The translations under genes and the position numbers were made by a program. A stretch of 64,000 bases of DNA, taken from Streptosporangium carneum. GTDB taxonomy: Bacteria; Actinomycetota; Actinomycetes; Streptosporangiales; Streptosporangiaceae. The notes beneath the pieces were generated by a model, which saw nothing but the letters and a program-made list of their open reading frames with translations, made no database searches and had not been told where the DNA came from. The stretch spans positions 292,829 to 356,828 of the forward strand of contig NZ_BSEV01000007.1 of assembly GCF_027922005.1 (NCBI RefSeq). Direction: 5' to 3'. This document shows positions 34,333-43,480 of the stretch, one piece after another. Position 1 is the stretch's first letter; each line of letters begins with the position of its first letter.

Positions 34333-37059
34333 ATGACTGCCGAGACGTTCCCTCTCACCGGGGCCCAGGCCGGGATCTGGTTCGCCCAGCGCCCGGATCC
34401 CGGAAACCCCGTCTACAACACCGCCTACCGGGTCGACGTCCGTGGCCCCGTCGACCCGGTCCTGTTCGAACGCGCCCTGCTGCGCTGCCTGGCCGAGGCC
34501 GAGCCGCTCCGCCTGCGCTTCACCGAGGAACCCGCCCAGTACTTACCCGAGTGCGACTCGCTGCGAGGCTCGGCCGCCTTCCTCGACCTGCGGGAGTGGC
34601 CCGCCCCCGAGGCCGCCGCCGACGCGTGGATGCGCGCCGACCTCGCGGCCCCGGTCGACCTGGTGACCGGGCCGCTGTCCAGCCACGCGTTGCTCCGCCT
34701 GGCCGACGACCGGTTCGTGTGGTACCTGCGGATGCACTGCATCCTGATCGACGCCTACGGGCTGTCGATGCTGGTCGGCCGGGTCGCGGAGATCTACAAC
34801 GCGCTGACGGAGGGGCTTCCCGCGGGTCCGAGCCCGTTCGGCGGCCTGCTGCCCGTGCTGGCGGAGGAGGAGGCGTATCGGGCCTCGGAGCGGCACGCGG
34901 AGGACCGGGCCTACTGGCTCGACCGGCTGGTCTCCGCGCCGGAGCCCAGGGGTCTCGCGGGTGCGCCCCCGAGGGCCGCGGGCGAGGTGATCAGGTGCCG
35001 TGAGGACCTGCCCGCCACGGGGCACTGGGACCTGATCGCCCGGCAGGCGCGGGCGACCTGGGCGGACGTGGCCGCGGCCGGGCTGGCCGTGTATCTCGGA
35101 CGGCTCACCGGCGTCACCGACGTCCTGATCGGCCTGCCGCTGATGAACCGCTTCGGAGCCGCCCTCAGGGTGCCGTGCCTGACGGCCAACGTGCTTCCCC
35201 TCAGGCTCGACGTGCGCCACGACGTCCCGCTCGGCGGCCTCGTCGAACAGGCCGCGCTGCGGGTGGCGGAGGCCCGCCGCCACTCCCGCTACCGGATCGA
35301 GGACCTCCGGCGCGACCTCGGCCTGCCCGACTCCCGGGGAGCCCTGTTCGGGCCGCTGCTCGACATCAAGCCCTTCGCGTCGGAGGTGAAGTTCGGCGAC
35401 GCGCGCGCCACGGTCGGCACCCTCGCCTCGGGGCCCGTCGAGGACCTGGCCGTCACCCTCCTGCTCGACGGGGACCGGCTGACCCTCGAGCTCACCGGCA
35501 ACGTCGCCCTCTACTCGGAGGAGTCGCTGGCCGCGCACGCCCTGCGGCTGGCACGGCTCCTGACCTCCCTGGCCCTCACCCCGCCGGAAACCCCCGTCGG
35601 CCTCCTCCTGCCGCCCGCGGAGGAGGCCTTACCCCCCGCCGGTGAGGAGGCCGCTCCCGCGACCGCCCCGCGGCGCGGACGGCGGGCCCGCGGCGCCGCG
35701 GCGACCGGTACGGCCGCGGCCCCGCCGGCGCGGGCCGGGGCGGCGGCCCCGCTGCCCGTGGGGCGGCCCGCCCTGCCGCCGCTGCGGCCCAGGCACAGGC
35801 CGACGCCGATGCCGCTGTCACCGGCCCAGGCGAGGCTGTGGTCCCAGCAGGGAGTCGAGGGCCGGAGCCCGGCCCACACCATCGCGTTCACGGTCCGCCC
35901 GCCGGGTCCGATGGACCGCGACGCCCTGCAGGCCGCGCTCGGCGACGTCGTGGCCAGGCACGAGATCCTGCGCACCGTCTTCCCCGAGGAGCACGGCGTG
36001 CCCCGGCAGCGGATCCTGCCCCCGGGACCGGTGCCCCTGCCGGTCTGGCAGCCGGACGACCCCGCCGTGGCGATGCGGACGATCACACGCCGGGGGTTCG
36101 ACCTGGGGGTCGATCTCCCGCTCCGCGCCCACCTGCTGCGGCGCGGTCCGGACGACCACGTGCTGCTGCTGGTCCTGCACCGCATCGCCGCCGACCACCG
36201 GTCCACCGGGCCGCTGGCACGCGACCTGCTCACCGCCTACGAGGCCAGGAGGTCCGGCGTCGCCCCCGCCTTCGAGCGAGCACCGGTGCAGTACGCCGAC
36301 TACACGCTCTGGCGGCGCGACCTGCCCGACCCCGGCCTCTCCCACTGGAGACAGGCTCTGGAGGGGCTGCCCGACCGGCTGGAGCTGCCCGCCGACCGCC
36401 CCAGGCCCCGTGTCCCGAGCGGTGCGGGAGGGACGGTCCCGGTCAAGGCGGCGCCCGGGCTCGCCGCGGCGATCGGGGAACTCGCCGGGGCGAGTCGCAC
36501 CGGCGTCTTCCCCGTCCTGCACGCCGCGCTCGCGGCGCTGCTCACCCGGCTCGGCGCGGGTGTGGACATCCCGATCGGCACACCGGTCGCCGGCAGGCAC
36601 GACGGCGCGCTGGACAACGCGCTGGACGACGCCGTCGGGCCCTACGCCGACATGCTGGTGCTGCGCACGGACACCTCGGGCGACCCGTCCTTCACGGAGC
36701 TGCTCGACCGGGTCGGGAAGGCCGACCTCGTCGCGTTCGACCACGCGAACCTGCCCTTCGACCGGCTGACCGAGGCGCTCGGCCCGTCCCGCTCCCACGA
36801 CCGGCGCCCGCCGTTCCAGGTGACGCTGGTGCACCGCGACGCCCCGGCGCACGGCGTCGAGGTCGTGCACACCGGCGCCGCCGAGTTCGACCTGACCCTG
36901 AACCTCGACGGGACGGGCACGGGCTTCCTGGAGTACAGCAAGGACCTGTTCGACCGCTCGACCGCCGTGGGCCTCGCGGAACAGCTGACCCGCCTGCTGA
37001 GCCAGGCCGTCACGGCCCCGGCCACGCCGATCAGCGGGTTCCACCTCCTCGACGTCTGA
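34333..37059 (+). CDS. tandem condensation-domain protein with both HHxxxDG motifs degenerate
   Basis: 908 aa: condensation (C) domain 1 (residues ~5-415), Ala/Pro/Arg-rich linker (~420-490), C domain 2 (~491-905). No adenylation, carrier or thioesterase domain. In C1 the motif reads HCILIDA at 135-141 (catalytic His to Cys, Gly to Ala); in C2 HRIAADH at 616-622 (His to Arg, Gly to His). C1 resembles EntF/VibH-type domains. Two TTA codons (34543, 35629) make translation bldA-dependent if the host follows Streptomyces rules. Ends the 2,3-DHB operon. A structural or non-canonical acyltransfer role is possible. Confidence 0.88.
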   Translation: MTAETFPLTGAQAGIWFAQRPDPGNPVYNTAYRVDVRGPVDPVLFERALLRCLAEAEPLRLRFTEEPAQYLPECDSLRGSAAFLDLREWPAPEAAADAWMRADLAAPVDLVTGPLSSHALLRLADDRFVWYLRMHCILIDAYGLSMLVGRVAEIYNALTEGLPAGPSPFGGLLPVLAEEEAYRASERHAEDRAYWLDRLVSAPEPRGLAGAPPRAAGEVIRCREDLPATGHWDLIARQARATWADVAAAGLAVYLGRLTGVTDVLIGLPLMNRFGAALRVPCLTANVLPLRLDVRHDVPLGGLVEQAALRVAEARRHSRYRIEDLRRDLGLPDSRGALFGPLLDIKPFASEVKFGDARATVGTLASGPVEDLAVTLLLDGDRLTLELTGNVALYSEESLAAHALRLARLLTSLALTPPETPVGLLLPPAEEALPPAGEEAAPATAPRRGRRARGAAATGTAAAPPARAGAAAPLPVGRPALPPLRPRHRPTPMPLSPAQARLWSQQGVEGRSPAHTIAFTVRPPGPMDRDALQAALGDVVARHEILRTVFPEEHGVPRQRILPPGPVPLPVWQPDDPAVAMRTITRRGFDLGVDLPLRAHLLRRGPDDHVLLLVLHRIAADHRSTGPLARDLLTAYEARRSGVAPAFERAPVQYADYTLWRRDLPDPGLSHWRQALEGLPDRLELPADRPRPRVPSGAGGTVPVKAAPGLAAAIGELAGASRTGVFPVLHAALAALLTRLGAGVDIPIGTPVAGRHDGALDNALDDAVGPYADMLVLRTDTSGDPSFTELLDRVGKADLVAFDHANLPFDRLTEALGPSRSHDRRPPFQVTLVHRDAPAHGVEVVHTGAAEFDLTLNLDGTGTGFLEYSKDLFDRSTAVGLAEQLTRLLSQAVTAPATPISGFHLLDV

Positions 37060-37210
37060 TCCCCGAAGCGTCGAAAACCGGCCGAGCGGCACGCCCGCGA
37101 GGCCGGAAGGTCCGCCGCCCGGCGCGCGGCCTCGCGGCGACGCCGCCCCTCCCCCGTGACGGATCGGACCGTCCCCCTTCAGCGCACGGCGGACACGTGG
37201 TACTAATTAA

Positions 37211-37228
37211 ATGACCAAATGAGGTCAT
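37211..37228. promoter_or_regulatory. candidate TetR operator
   Basis: ATGACC-AAATGA-GGTCAT is a perfect 6-bp inverted repeat with 6-bp spacer. It lies 32 bp before the TetR start in an A/T-rich patch, so it could be the autoregulatory site. Confidence 0.5.
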
Positions 37229-37259
37229 CCAGTCAGATATTTACGAAAGAGGCGGGGCG

Positions 37260-38012
37260 ATGAGGCCGCGATCCGGGAAGGTGGGGCGACCCCCCAAGGA
37301 CGCCGCGCACCGGCTGGAGCGGGCGCACCGCATTCTGGACACCGCCACGGACCTGATCCTGCGCTGGGGTTACGACAAGACCACCGTCGAGGACATCGCC
37401 AAGGGCGCCGGCATCGCCAAGGGCACGCTCTACCTGCACTGGCGGACGCGCGAGGAGCTGTTCGCCGCGCTGCTGCGCCGGGAGCGGGTGGAGATGCTCT
37501 CCGAGGTGCGGCGGCGCGCGCAGGAGGACCAGGGCACCCTCGGCGAGCTGCTCAGACTGCTCGCCTCCGAGCTCATGGGCAGGCCCCTGACACGGGCGAG
37601 CGTCCTGGGCGACTCGGAGGTCATGGGCAAGCTCATCACCGTCAAGCGCGACGGCGGGGCGGGCGCCGCCGACCTGCGGACGGGGCTCGGGACCTACCTG
37701 GACGTGCTGGCGGGGCACGGCGGGCTGCGGACCGACCTCTCCCCCGCCGACCGGGTGACCACGCTCGTCTCCATCCTCTACGGGTTCCTGCTCGCCTCGC
37801 GGATGATGCCGCCGGACTACAGACCGCCCGACGAGCGGCTGGCGGAGCTGATCGCCGACGCGGGGGCCAGGACGCTGGAGAGCGCCGAGCCGCTCTCGGC
37901 GGACGACGCCCGCGCGATCTCCCTGGCCACCCTCGACTTCCTCGATCTCGCCCTGGAGACGGCACGGCGCAAGCTGGCCCTCTCCCTCGGCACACAGGAG
38001 AACACGACGTGA
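37260..38012 (+). CDS. TetR-family transcriptional regulator
   Basis: 250 aa. HTH at residues 20-66 (ERAHRILDTATDLILRWGYDKTTVEDIAKGAGIAKGTLYLHWRT pattern). The C-terminal ligand domain ends with an acidic helix. ATG follows GAAAGAGG. Its stop overlaps the PEP-synthase-like gene by 4 bp (GTGA), so the two form an operon and the regulator probably controls it. Confidence 0.88.
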   Translation: MRPRSGKVGRPPKDAAHRLERAHRILDTATDLILRWGYDKTTVEDIAKGAGIAKGTLYLHWRTREELFAALLRRERVEMLSEVRRRAQEDQGTLGELLRLLASELMGRPLTRASVLGDSEVMGKLITVKRDGGAGAADLRTGLGTYLDVLAGHGGLRTDLSPADRVTTLVSILYGFLLASRMMPPDYRPPDERLAELIADAGARTLESAEPLSADDARAISLATLDFLDLALETARRKLALSLGTQENTT

Positions 38013-40627
38013 GGATCATCCCCCTCGGCGACGCGGCGGCCGATCTCGCGACAGCGGGCGGCAAGGGCGCGTCGCTGGCCAGGCTGGCCCGCGCGGGCCT
38101 GCCCGTTCCCGGCGGCTTCCACGTCACCACGGAGGCCTACCGGGACTTCGTCTCGCGCGACGGCCTGCACGAGCTGATCATGCGGGCCGTCTCCGAGGAG
38201 TCCCCGCAGGAGGCCGCCTCGCGGATCTCGGCCCTGTTCGCCGGGCACGAGGTTCCCGAGGAGACCGCGCGGGAGATCCGGGCGGCCCACGCGAGGCTCG
38301 GCGACGACGTGCCGGTCGCCGTGCGTTCCTCCGCCACGGCGGAGGACCTCCCCGAGATGTCGTTCGCCGGGCAGCAGGACACCTATCTCAACGTCAGGGG
38401 CGACGGCCTGCTCGAGGCGGTCAGGCGCTGCTGGGCCTCGCTGTGGACCGCGCGCGCCATCGCCTACCGGGAGGGGAACGGCGTCCCGCACGACGAGGTG
38501 GCCCTGGCGGTCGTGGTCCAGGAGCTGGTGCCCGCCGACGCGGCGGGCGTCCTGTTCACGGTGAACCCGGTCAGCGGCGCGCGCGACCAGACGGTGATCA
38601 ACGCCTCCTGGGGCCTGGGTGAGGCCGTCGTCGGCGGGCAGGTGACCCCGGACACCGTCGTGGTCGGCAAGGCCGGGCACGAGATCGTCGAGGAGCACGT
38701 CGGCGACAAGGCCGTCATGACGGTCCGCACTCCCGGCGGCACGCGCGAGGAGCCGGCGCCCGAGGAGCTGCGCCGCCGTCCCGTGCTCGACGGGGCGCAG
38801 GCCGTACGGCTCGCGGAGCTGGGAGCGCGGATCGAGGAGCTGTACGGCACGGCCGTGGACGTCGAGTGGGCCAGACGCGACGGGGCCTTCTTCGTGGTGC
38901 AGGCGCGCCCCGTCACCGGCCTCGGGCAGCGGACCGAGGAGTGGAACGACAGCCTGGGCGGCGACTACCTGTGGACCTCCGCCAATCTCGGCGAGGCCAT
39001 CCCCGACGTGATGACGCCGTGCACGTGGTCGCTGGTGCGGACCTTCATCCACGAGGCCATGTCCGCCTCGGCCATGCCCGGTTTCGACCTGGTCGGCAAC
39101 ATCGGCGGCCGGTTCTACATGAACCTGAGCGTCGTGGTCTCGATAGCCAGGGCCCTGGGCATGCAGGGCAGGCTCAGCGCGACCGAGCAGGTCTTCGGCA
39201 AGCTCCCGCCCGGCCTCGACGTGCCGCTGCTGCCCGCCTCGCGCCGGCGGATCATCAGGAGCGTGCTGCCGCTCGCCCTCACCCTCCGCAAGAAGGTCGC
39301 GGCCAACCTGAAGAGGATGCCCGGCTTCCTCGCCACGGCGCAGGAGCGCTGCACGGAGCTGCGCGAGCGGGCCTCCGCCGCGCCCACCGCGGCCGAGCTG
39401 GTCCGGCTGTGGGAGGAGGAGCTGGCGCCGTACTTCGCCGACGCCTGCCGGATGCTGGAGGCGGCGGGACGCCAGGGCGGCAGTTCCCTGGTGTGGACCC
39501 GCGACAGGCTGCGCAGGCTGGTCGGCGAGGCCGACGCGGAGGCCATGCTCACCGGGGCGGGCTCCGACGGGGAGCTGGCCAGCCTCGGCCCGATCGTCGG
39601 CCTGGACAGGCTCGCCCGGGGGGAGATCGACCGGGAGACGTTCGCCCGCCTCTACGGGCACAGGGGGCCGCACGAGTTCGAGATCTCGATCGCCAGGCCC
39701 GGCGAGGACCCGGAGTGGATCGACGCGCAGCTCGCGGCCATGGCCGGCGGCGCGCACCGCACGGACGCGCTGTTCGCCCGCCAGGAGGAGGCGCGCGAGG
39801 CGGCCTGGGAGCGGTTCGAGCGGCGTCACCCCCGCAGGGCCGCCAGGATGCGGTCGCGGGTCCAGCGGTGGAACGCGATCGTCCGCGACCGGGAGACGAC
39901 CCGCTCCGAGTCGATCCGCGCCTTCTGGGCGGTGCGCGCCTTCGTCCTGCGGGCGGGGCGGCTCACCGGCCACGGGGACGACCTGTTCTTCCTGTCGATC
40001 CAGGAGATCCTCACCGTCCTGCGCGGCGACGAGGGCCCGCTGGCCGAGGTGGCGGTCAGGCGTGCGACCTACGAGCGGTACGCCGCCCTGCCCGCCTACC
40101 CCACGCTGATCGTCGGCCGTTTCGACCCGGTCCGCTGGGCCGCCTCCCCCGACCGGCGCGGCGACATCTTCGACGCCAGGGGCGGCAGCGCCCCGGTGAG
40201 CGAGACGGTCACCGGCTTCCCCGGCGCGCCGGGCGTCGTCGAGGGCGTGGCCAGGATCATCGCGAGCCCCGAGGACGGCGGGCTGCTCGCCCCCGGCGAG
40301 ATCCTGGTGACGACGTTGACCAACATCGGCTGGACGCCGATGTTCCCCCGCGCCGCCGCCGTCGTGACCGACATGGGCGCGCCCCTGTCGCACGCCTCGA
40401 TCGTGGCGCGCGAGCTCGGCATCCCCGCGGTGGTCGGCACGGGCAACGCGACCATGCGTCTGCGCGACGGCGACAGGATCAGGGTCGACGGCGAGCGCGG
40501 GACCGTCGAGCTCCTGGCGGGCGGCCGGACGGCCGCTCCGCCGGATCCGGCCCAGACCGCGGCACCGGATCCGGCTCAGGCCGCGGCGTCCTCGCCCAGC
40601 CAGAGGTCGGGGCCGAAGACCTCGTAG
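38009..40627 (+). CDS. PEP-synthase/rifampin-phosphotransferase-like phosphotransferase
   Basis: 872 aa. Residues 1-310 are a PEP/pyruvate-binding ATP-grasp domain (GGKGASLARL, AVRSSATAEDLPEMSFAGQQ, EWARRDGAFFVVQARPVT). A ~430-residue central domain follows (WTSANLGEAIPDVMTPCTWSL, GHRGPHEFEIS). The C-terminal swivelling His domain has GAPLSHASIVARELGIPAVVG with the phospho-histidine. Architecture and size fit rifampin phosphotransferase-type enzymes, but the central domain differs enough to leave the substrate open. GTG at 38009 follows AGGAG. The end overlaps hmp by 52 bp convergently. Confidence 0.8.
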   Translation: MRIIPLGDAAADLATAGGKGASLARLARAGLPVPGGFHVTTEAYRDFVSRDGLHELIMRAVSEESPQEAASRISALFAGHEVPEETAREIRAAHARLGDDVPVAVRSSATAEDLPEMSFAGQQDTYLNVRGDGLLEAVRRCWASLWTARAIAYREGNGVPHDEVALAVVVQELVPADAAGVLFTVNPVSGARDQTVINASWGLGEAVVGGQVTPDTVVVGKAGHEIVEEHVGDKAVMTVRTPGGTREEPAPEELRRRPVLDGAQAVRLAELGARIEELYGTAVDVEWARRDGAFFVVQARPVTGLGQRTEEWNDSLGGDYLWTSANLGEAIPDVMTPCTWSLVRTFIHEAMSASAMPGFDLVGNIGGRFYMNLSVVVSIARALGMQGRLSATEQVFGKLPPGLDVPLLPASRRRIIRSVLPLALTLRKKVAANLKRMPGFLATAQERCTELRERASAAPTAAELVRLWEEELAPYFADACRMLEAAGRQGGSSLVWTRDRLRRLVGEADAEAMLTGAGSDGELASLGPIVGLDRLARGEIDRETFARLYGHRGPHEFEISIARPGEDPEWIDAQLAAMAGGAHRTDALFARQEEAREAAWERFERRHPRRAARMRSRVQRWNAIVRDRETTRSESIRAFWAVRAFVLRAGRLTGHGDDLFFLSIQEILTVLRGDEGPLAEVAVRRATYERYAALPAYPTLIVGRFDPVRWAASPDRRGDIFDARGGSAPVSETVTGFPGAPGVVEGVARIIASPEDGGLLAPGEILVTTLTNIGWTPMFPRAAAVVTDMGAPLSHASIVARELGIPAVVGTGNATMRLRDGDRIRVDGERGTVELLAGGRTAAPPDPAQTAAPDPAQAAASSPSQRSGPKTS

Positions 40628-41775
40628 CGGATGTCGCGGGCCGCGACCCCCGCCCCGATGAGCTGGGAGCGCGCCTGGCGCATGAACGGCACGGGACCGC
40701 ACAGGTAGGCGAGCGCCCCGGGGGGAACCTCGACACCGGTCAGGTCCATCCACCCCTCGCGGGCGTCGCCCGAGGCTCCGTACTCGTACCAGACAACCCT
40801 CTCCGCGCCGGGCAGCGTGTCGAGGAGGCCGTTCACCTCGTGACGGAGCGCGTGGTCGACCGGGGAGCGGTCGGCGTGCAGCAGCAGGACGCGGCGCGTC
40901 GAGCCGGTGGCGGCGAGGTGCTCCAGCATCGCGGCGATCGGGGTGCAGCCGATGCCCGCGGAGACGAGCACGAGCGGCGCGTCGCCGTCCTCCAGGGTCA
41001 CCTCGCCGAACGGCGCCGACAGGGTCAGCTCGTCGCCCACGGCCACGGTGTCGTGCAGCAGGGTGGACACCTCCCCGTCAGGGCTGTCGCCGCCGCGCAC
41101 CCGCTTGACGGTGATCCTGCGCAGGCCGTCCCGCTCGCCGCTCGACAGGGTGTACTGGCGGAGCTGGTGAACGCCGTCGGGCATCCGCACCCTGACGCTG
41201 ACGTACTGGCCGGGGCGCGCCGGCGGGACCGGGTCGTCGCCGAGCGGGCTCAGCTGGAAGGAGACCACGTCGGCCGTCTCCTCGCGCCGCCCGACGACGC
41301 GCCAGCGCCGCCAGGTGCGTCCCTCGTCCGCCCCGGCCTCGGCGTAGACACGGGCTTCCATGGCGATCAGCGCGCCGGCCATCAGCCAGTACACCTCGTC
41401 CCACGCCTGGGCGACCTGCGGGGTGACCGCGTCGCCGAGCACCTCGGCGATCGCGCCGAAGAGGTACTTGTGCACGATGACGTACTGGTCCTGGGTCACC
41501 CCGACGGCGGCGTGCTTGTGGGCGATGCGGGCGAGCAGCCGGTCGGGGCGCTCGTCCGGACGCTCCAGCAGGGCGACCGCGAAGGCCGCTATGGAGCCGG
41601 CCAGTGCCCTGCGCTGCTCGCCGTTCGCCTGGTTGCCACGGTTGAACAGGCCGTCGAGGAGCTCGGGACGCTCGGCGAACATCGTGCCGTAGAACTTCGT
41701 GGTGATGGCGTCGAGTGACGCGCCGACGACGGGCAGTGTGGCGCGGACGATCTCGGCGGACTCCGGGGAGAGCAC
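40576..41775 (-). CDS. hmp: flavohaemoglobin / nitric oxide dioxygenase
   Basis: 399 aa. Residues 1-140 are a globin (SLDAITTKFYGTMFAERPEL; proximal His in ARIAHKHAAVGV). Residues 150-260 are an FAD domain (RQYTLSS) and 260-399 an NAD domain (GIGCTPIAAMLEHL, LCGPVPFM). It converts NO to nitrate and protects against nitrosative stress. GTG at 41775 follows GGAGG. Preceded by an NsrR-type operator and the nsrR-like gene. The last 52 bp overlap the convergent phosphotransferase gene. Confidence 0.94.
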   Translation of the reverse strand: MLSPESAEIVRATLPVVGASLDAITTKFYGTMFAERPELLDGLFNRGNQANGEQRRALAGSIAAFAVALLERPDERPDRLLARIAHKHAAVGVTQDQYVIVHKYLFGAIAEVLGDAVTPQVAQAWDEVYWLMAGALIAMEARVYAEAGADEGRTWRRWRVVGRREETADVVSFQLSPLGDDPVPPARPGQYVSVRVRMPDGVHQLRQYTLSSGERDGLRRITVKRVRGGDSPDGEVSTLLHDTVAVGDELTLSAPFGEVTLEDGDAPLVLVSAGIGCTPIAAMLEHLAATGSTRRVLLLHADRSPVDHALRHEVNGLLDTLPGAERVVWYEYGASGDAREGWMDLTGVEVPPGALAYLCGPVPFMRQARSQLIGAGVAARDIRYEVFGPDLWLGEDAAA

Positions 41776-41817
41776 GTGACCTCCAGTTATGGGAAGCGGA
41801 AGGGGAAGATCCGGTCA

Positions 41818-41840
41818 AATTTGCATCTGATATGCATATT
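41818..41840. promoter_or_regulatory. NsrR-type operator
   Basis: An 11-1-11 inverted repeat: AATTTGCATCT, G, then ATATGCATATT, with 9 of 11 arm positions pairing. It lies ~45 bp before the hmp start and follows the layout of Streptomyces NsrR sites, as I remember them. Confidence 0.75.
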
Positions 41841-41886
41841 CAACCCCACGGCTCGGCATGCTCCTGAGGGTCGAAGGCCACATCCC

Positions 41887-42339
41887 CTAGGGACCAAGGT
41901 CCTTCGCCGGAGGCAGGAGCATGACAAGCGCGGGCCCGGTCGGCGACGCCACCAGGGAGTCGACGGTGATCGGGTCGAGCGAGGCGAAGAACGCCTCCCT
42001 GGCCCGCGCCAGCGCCGTGCGGAGCCTGCAGGCGGTCCGCAGCGGACACGGCGGGTCGTCCTCGCAGCCGACCAGGTCGCCCTCCCCCTCCAGGGTGCGG
42101 ACGATGCCGCCGACCGACGCCCGACGACCGGCGCCGGTGAGCCGCAACCCGCCCCCGCGCCCCCTCCTGGTCTCCACCAGCCCCAGCTCGCCCAGGCGCG
42201 CCACCGCCTTGGCCGCATGGGTGTACGGCACGGCCAGCGTCCCGGCGACCGAGCGGGTCGTGGGCAGCTCCTCCTCGCCCGCCACGGCCAGCCGCATGAC
42301 GATGCGGAGCGAGATGTCAGTGAAAGCGGTCAGGCGCAT
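41887..42339 (-). CDS. nsrR: NsrR-like Rrf2-family nitric-oxide sensor
   Basis: 150 aa Rrf2 protein. MRLTAFTDISLRIVMRLAV begins the winged helix and GRGGGLRL follows. Cys92, Cys98 and Cys104 (C-x5-C-x5-C) match the Fe-S ligands of Streptomyces NsrR, which senses NO and represses hmp. ATG at 42339; a longer upstream frame is a shadow. Located directly upstream of hmp on the same strand with the operator between them. Confidence 0.88.
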   Translation of the reverse strand: MRLTAFTDISLRIVMRLAVAGEEELPTTRSVAGTLAVPYTHAAKAVARLGELGLVETRRGRGGGLRLTGAGRRASVGGIVRTLEGEGDLVGCEDDPPCPLRTACRLRTALARAREAFFASLDPITVDSLVASPTGPALVMLLPPAKDLGP

Positions 42340-43480
42340 GTCTTCACCGTAGGCCCGCCGAGCCCTTTCGCAGCCCTGGGCGGGCGACGCGAGCGGGCCG
42401 CGCGAGGACGCCCGAACGGCCCGCACGAGAGCCGTCACACGGCGTCACGAAGCCCGTCGCGCAGGCGAGGCCGTCAACGACGAACGCGAATCGCCTCGAC
42501 CATGATGAATGACGAACCTGACAAGCTCCAGTAAATGAGATTTGGTACGGCCTGTTTTCCGCTGCGACTTGGTTCTCGTTCGCGAAGAAGATGCCGAAGG
42601 TCGCCATGAGGCGACATTTCCGAACGCCTTGACGCCGCCCCTCGTCGGCGTTCCCGGCTTACGCGCAGTCTCCTCGGGGAGAGACTTCGACGCAGAGCTT
42701 TCTGAAAGGCGGCACGGTCGGAGGGTCCACCCTCAACGCCCCCGGCATCGTTGACTCCGACGGCCTCCCGACGGCCTTCACACCGGCCACCTCACCGCCC
42801 CCGGGAATTCCCCGCGGCAGGAGGGAACGAACCACGACCATTGGCGGTCGCTTCTCGAATCAAGCGACAAACCGCCGCCCATTGCCGTTCACCACCGGCC
42901 GGCGTCCGTCATGGACGGGATGAACGGAGTCCGCGCCGCACCCCTGCGCGGTGAGCGGGAAATCGGCGCCGAGTTGTTCGGCGGAACGAGCGGGGGCGCA
43001 TTCGTTCCCGCCGTCCGGACAAGCGTCGCGCGCGGGCGCGCGCCCGCCCGCGCCGACAGGACGGCCACCGCCAGGATCACGCGTCCCCCGGGCCGCGGGG
43101 GCACCGCGGCGAGATCGGCGCGGGACCGCGAGCGCGGGCCGAGCCCGCGGCGAGGCCCGGATGACGCCGGAGCCGGATGTCGTGACGCCGCGCTCCCCGC
43201 CCGGCGAGGACGGCCGTCCGCCGGGCGGCGCCTCCCCGCCATTGCCCGCCGGGCGGCGCCTCTCTTACGATCTTCACGCCTCATGGGCGGCAAAGCCTCA
43301 CGGCTTGCAAAAGCTTTTATCCGACATTAGGTTAGCCTTACCTCAATCAGCCCCCATGTCCGGATCTTCCGATGTCCGAAGACCACTCAGGAACCTTTGT
43401 CATGCCCGTACGGCCGGCGCCCACAGGCGACCCGTCGGCTTAGACGATACGCCCCGTTCCCTTCGCCCAAAGGCAGACCC
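42340..43480. other. 1.1-kb region without a convincing gene, ending in iron box and NIS leader
   Basis: Several frames cross the region on both strands but none shows a recognisable protein, coherent codon bias and a ribosome site together. 42460-42900 has lower GC than the flanks, suggesting decayed or foreign sequence. 43032-43047 is a 16-bp palindrome; 43219-43234 and 43247-43262 are a 16-bp direct repeat starting CGCCGGGCGG. The iron box is at 43327 and about 135 bp of leader precedes the next gene. Confidence 0.6.
43327..43345. promoter_or_regulatory. iron box 3 (IdeR/DmdR-type)
   Basis: TTAGGTTAGCCTTACCTCA, two mismatches between the 9-bp arms. Sits ~136 bp before the first NIS gene, consistent with iron-repressed transcription of the whole second siderophore operon. 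Confidence 0.88.

Noticed and set aside
34250..34336. 28-codon GTG frame between isochorismatase and the C-C protein, possibly a lost carrier protein remnant
   Set aside because: Too short and lacks the (D/E)xxGxDS carrier motif; composition is Ala/Pro/Glu filler.
42344..42607. 87-residue leftward frame upstream of nsrR
   Set aside because: No ribosome site, no recognisable protein, spans a composition change; the NsrR start at 42339 explains the region better.
42889..43330. Overlapping frames on both strands before iron box 3
   Set aside because: Arg/Ala/Pro-rich shadows typical of GC-rich non-coding DNA; none has a supported start.
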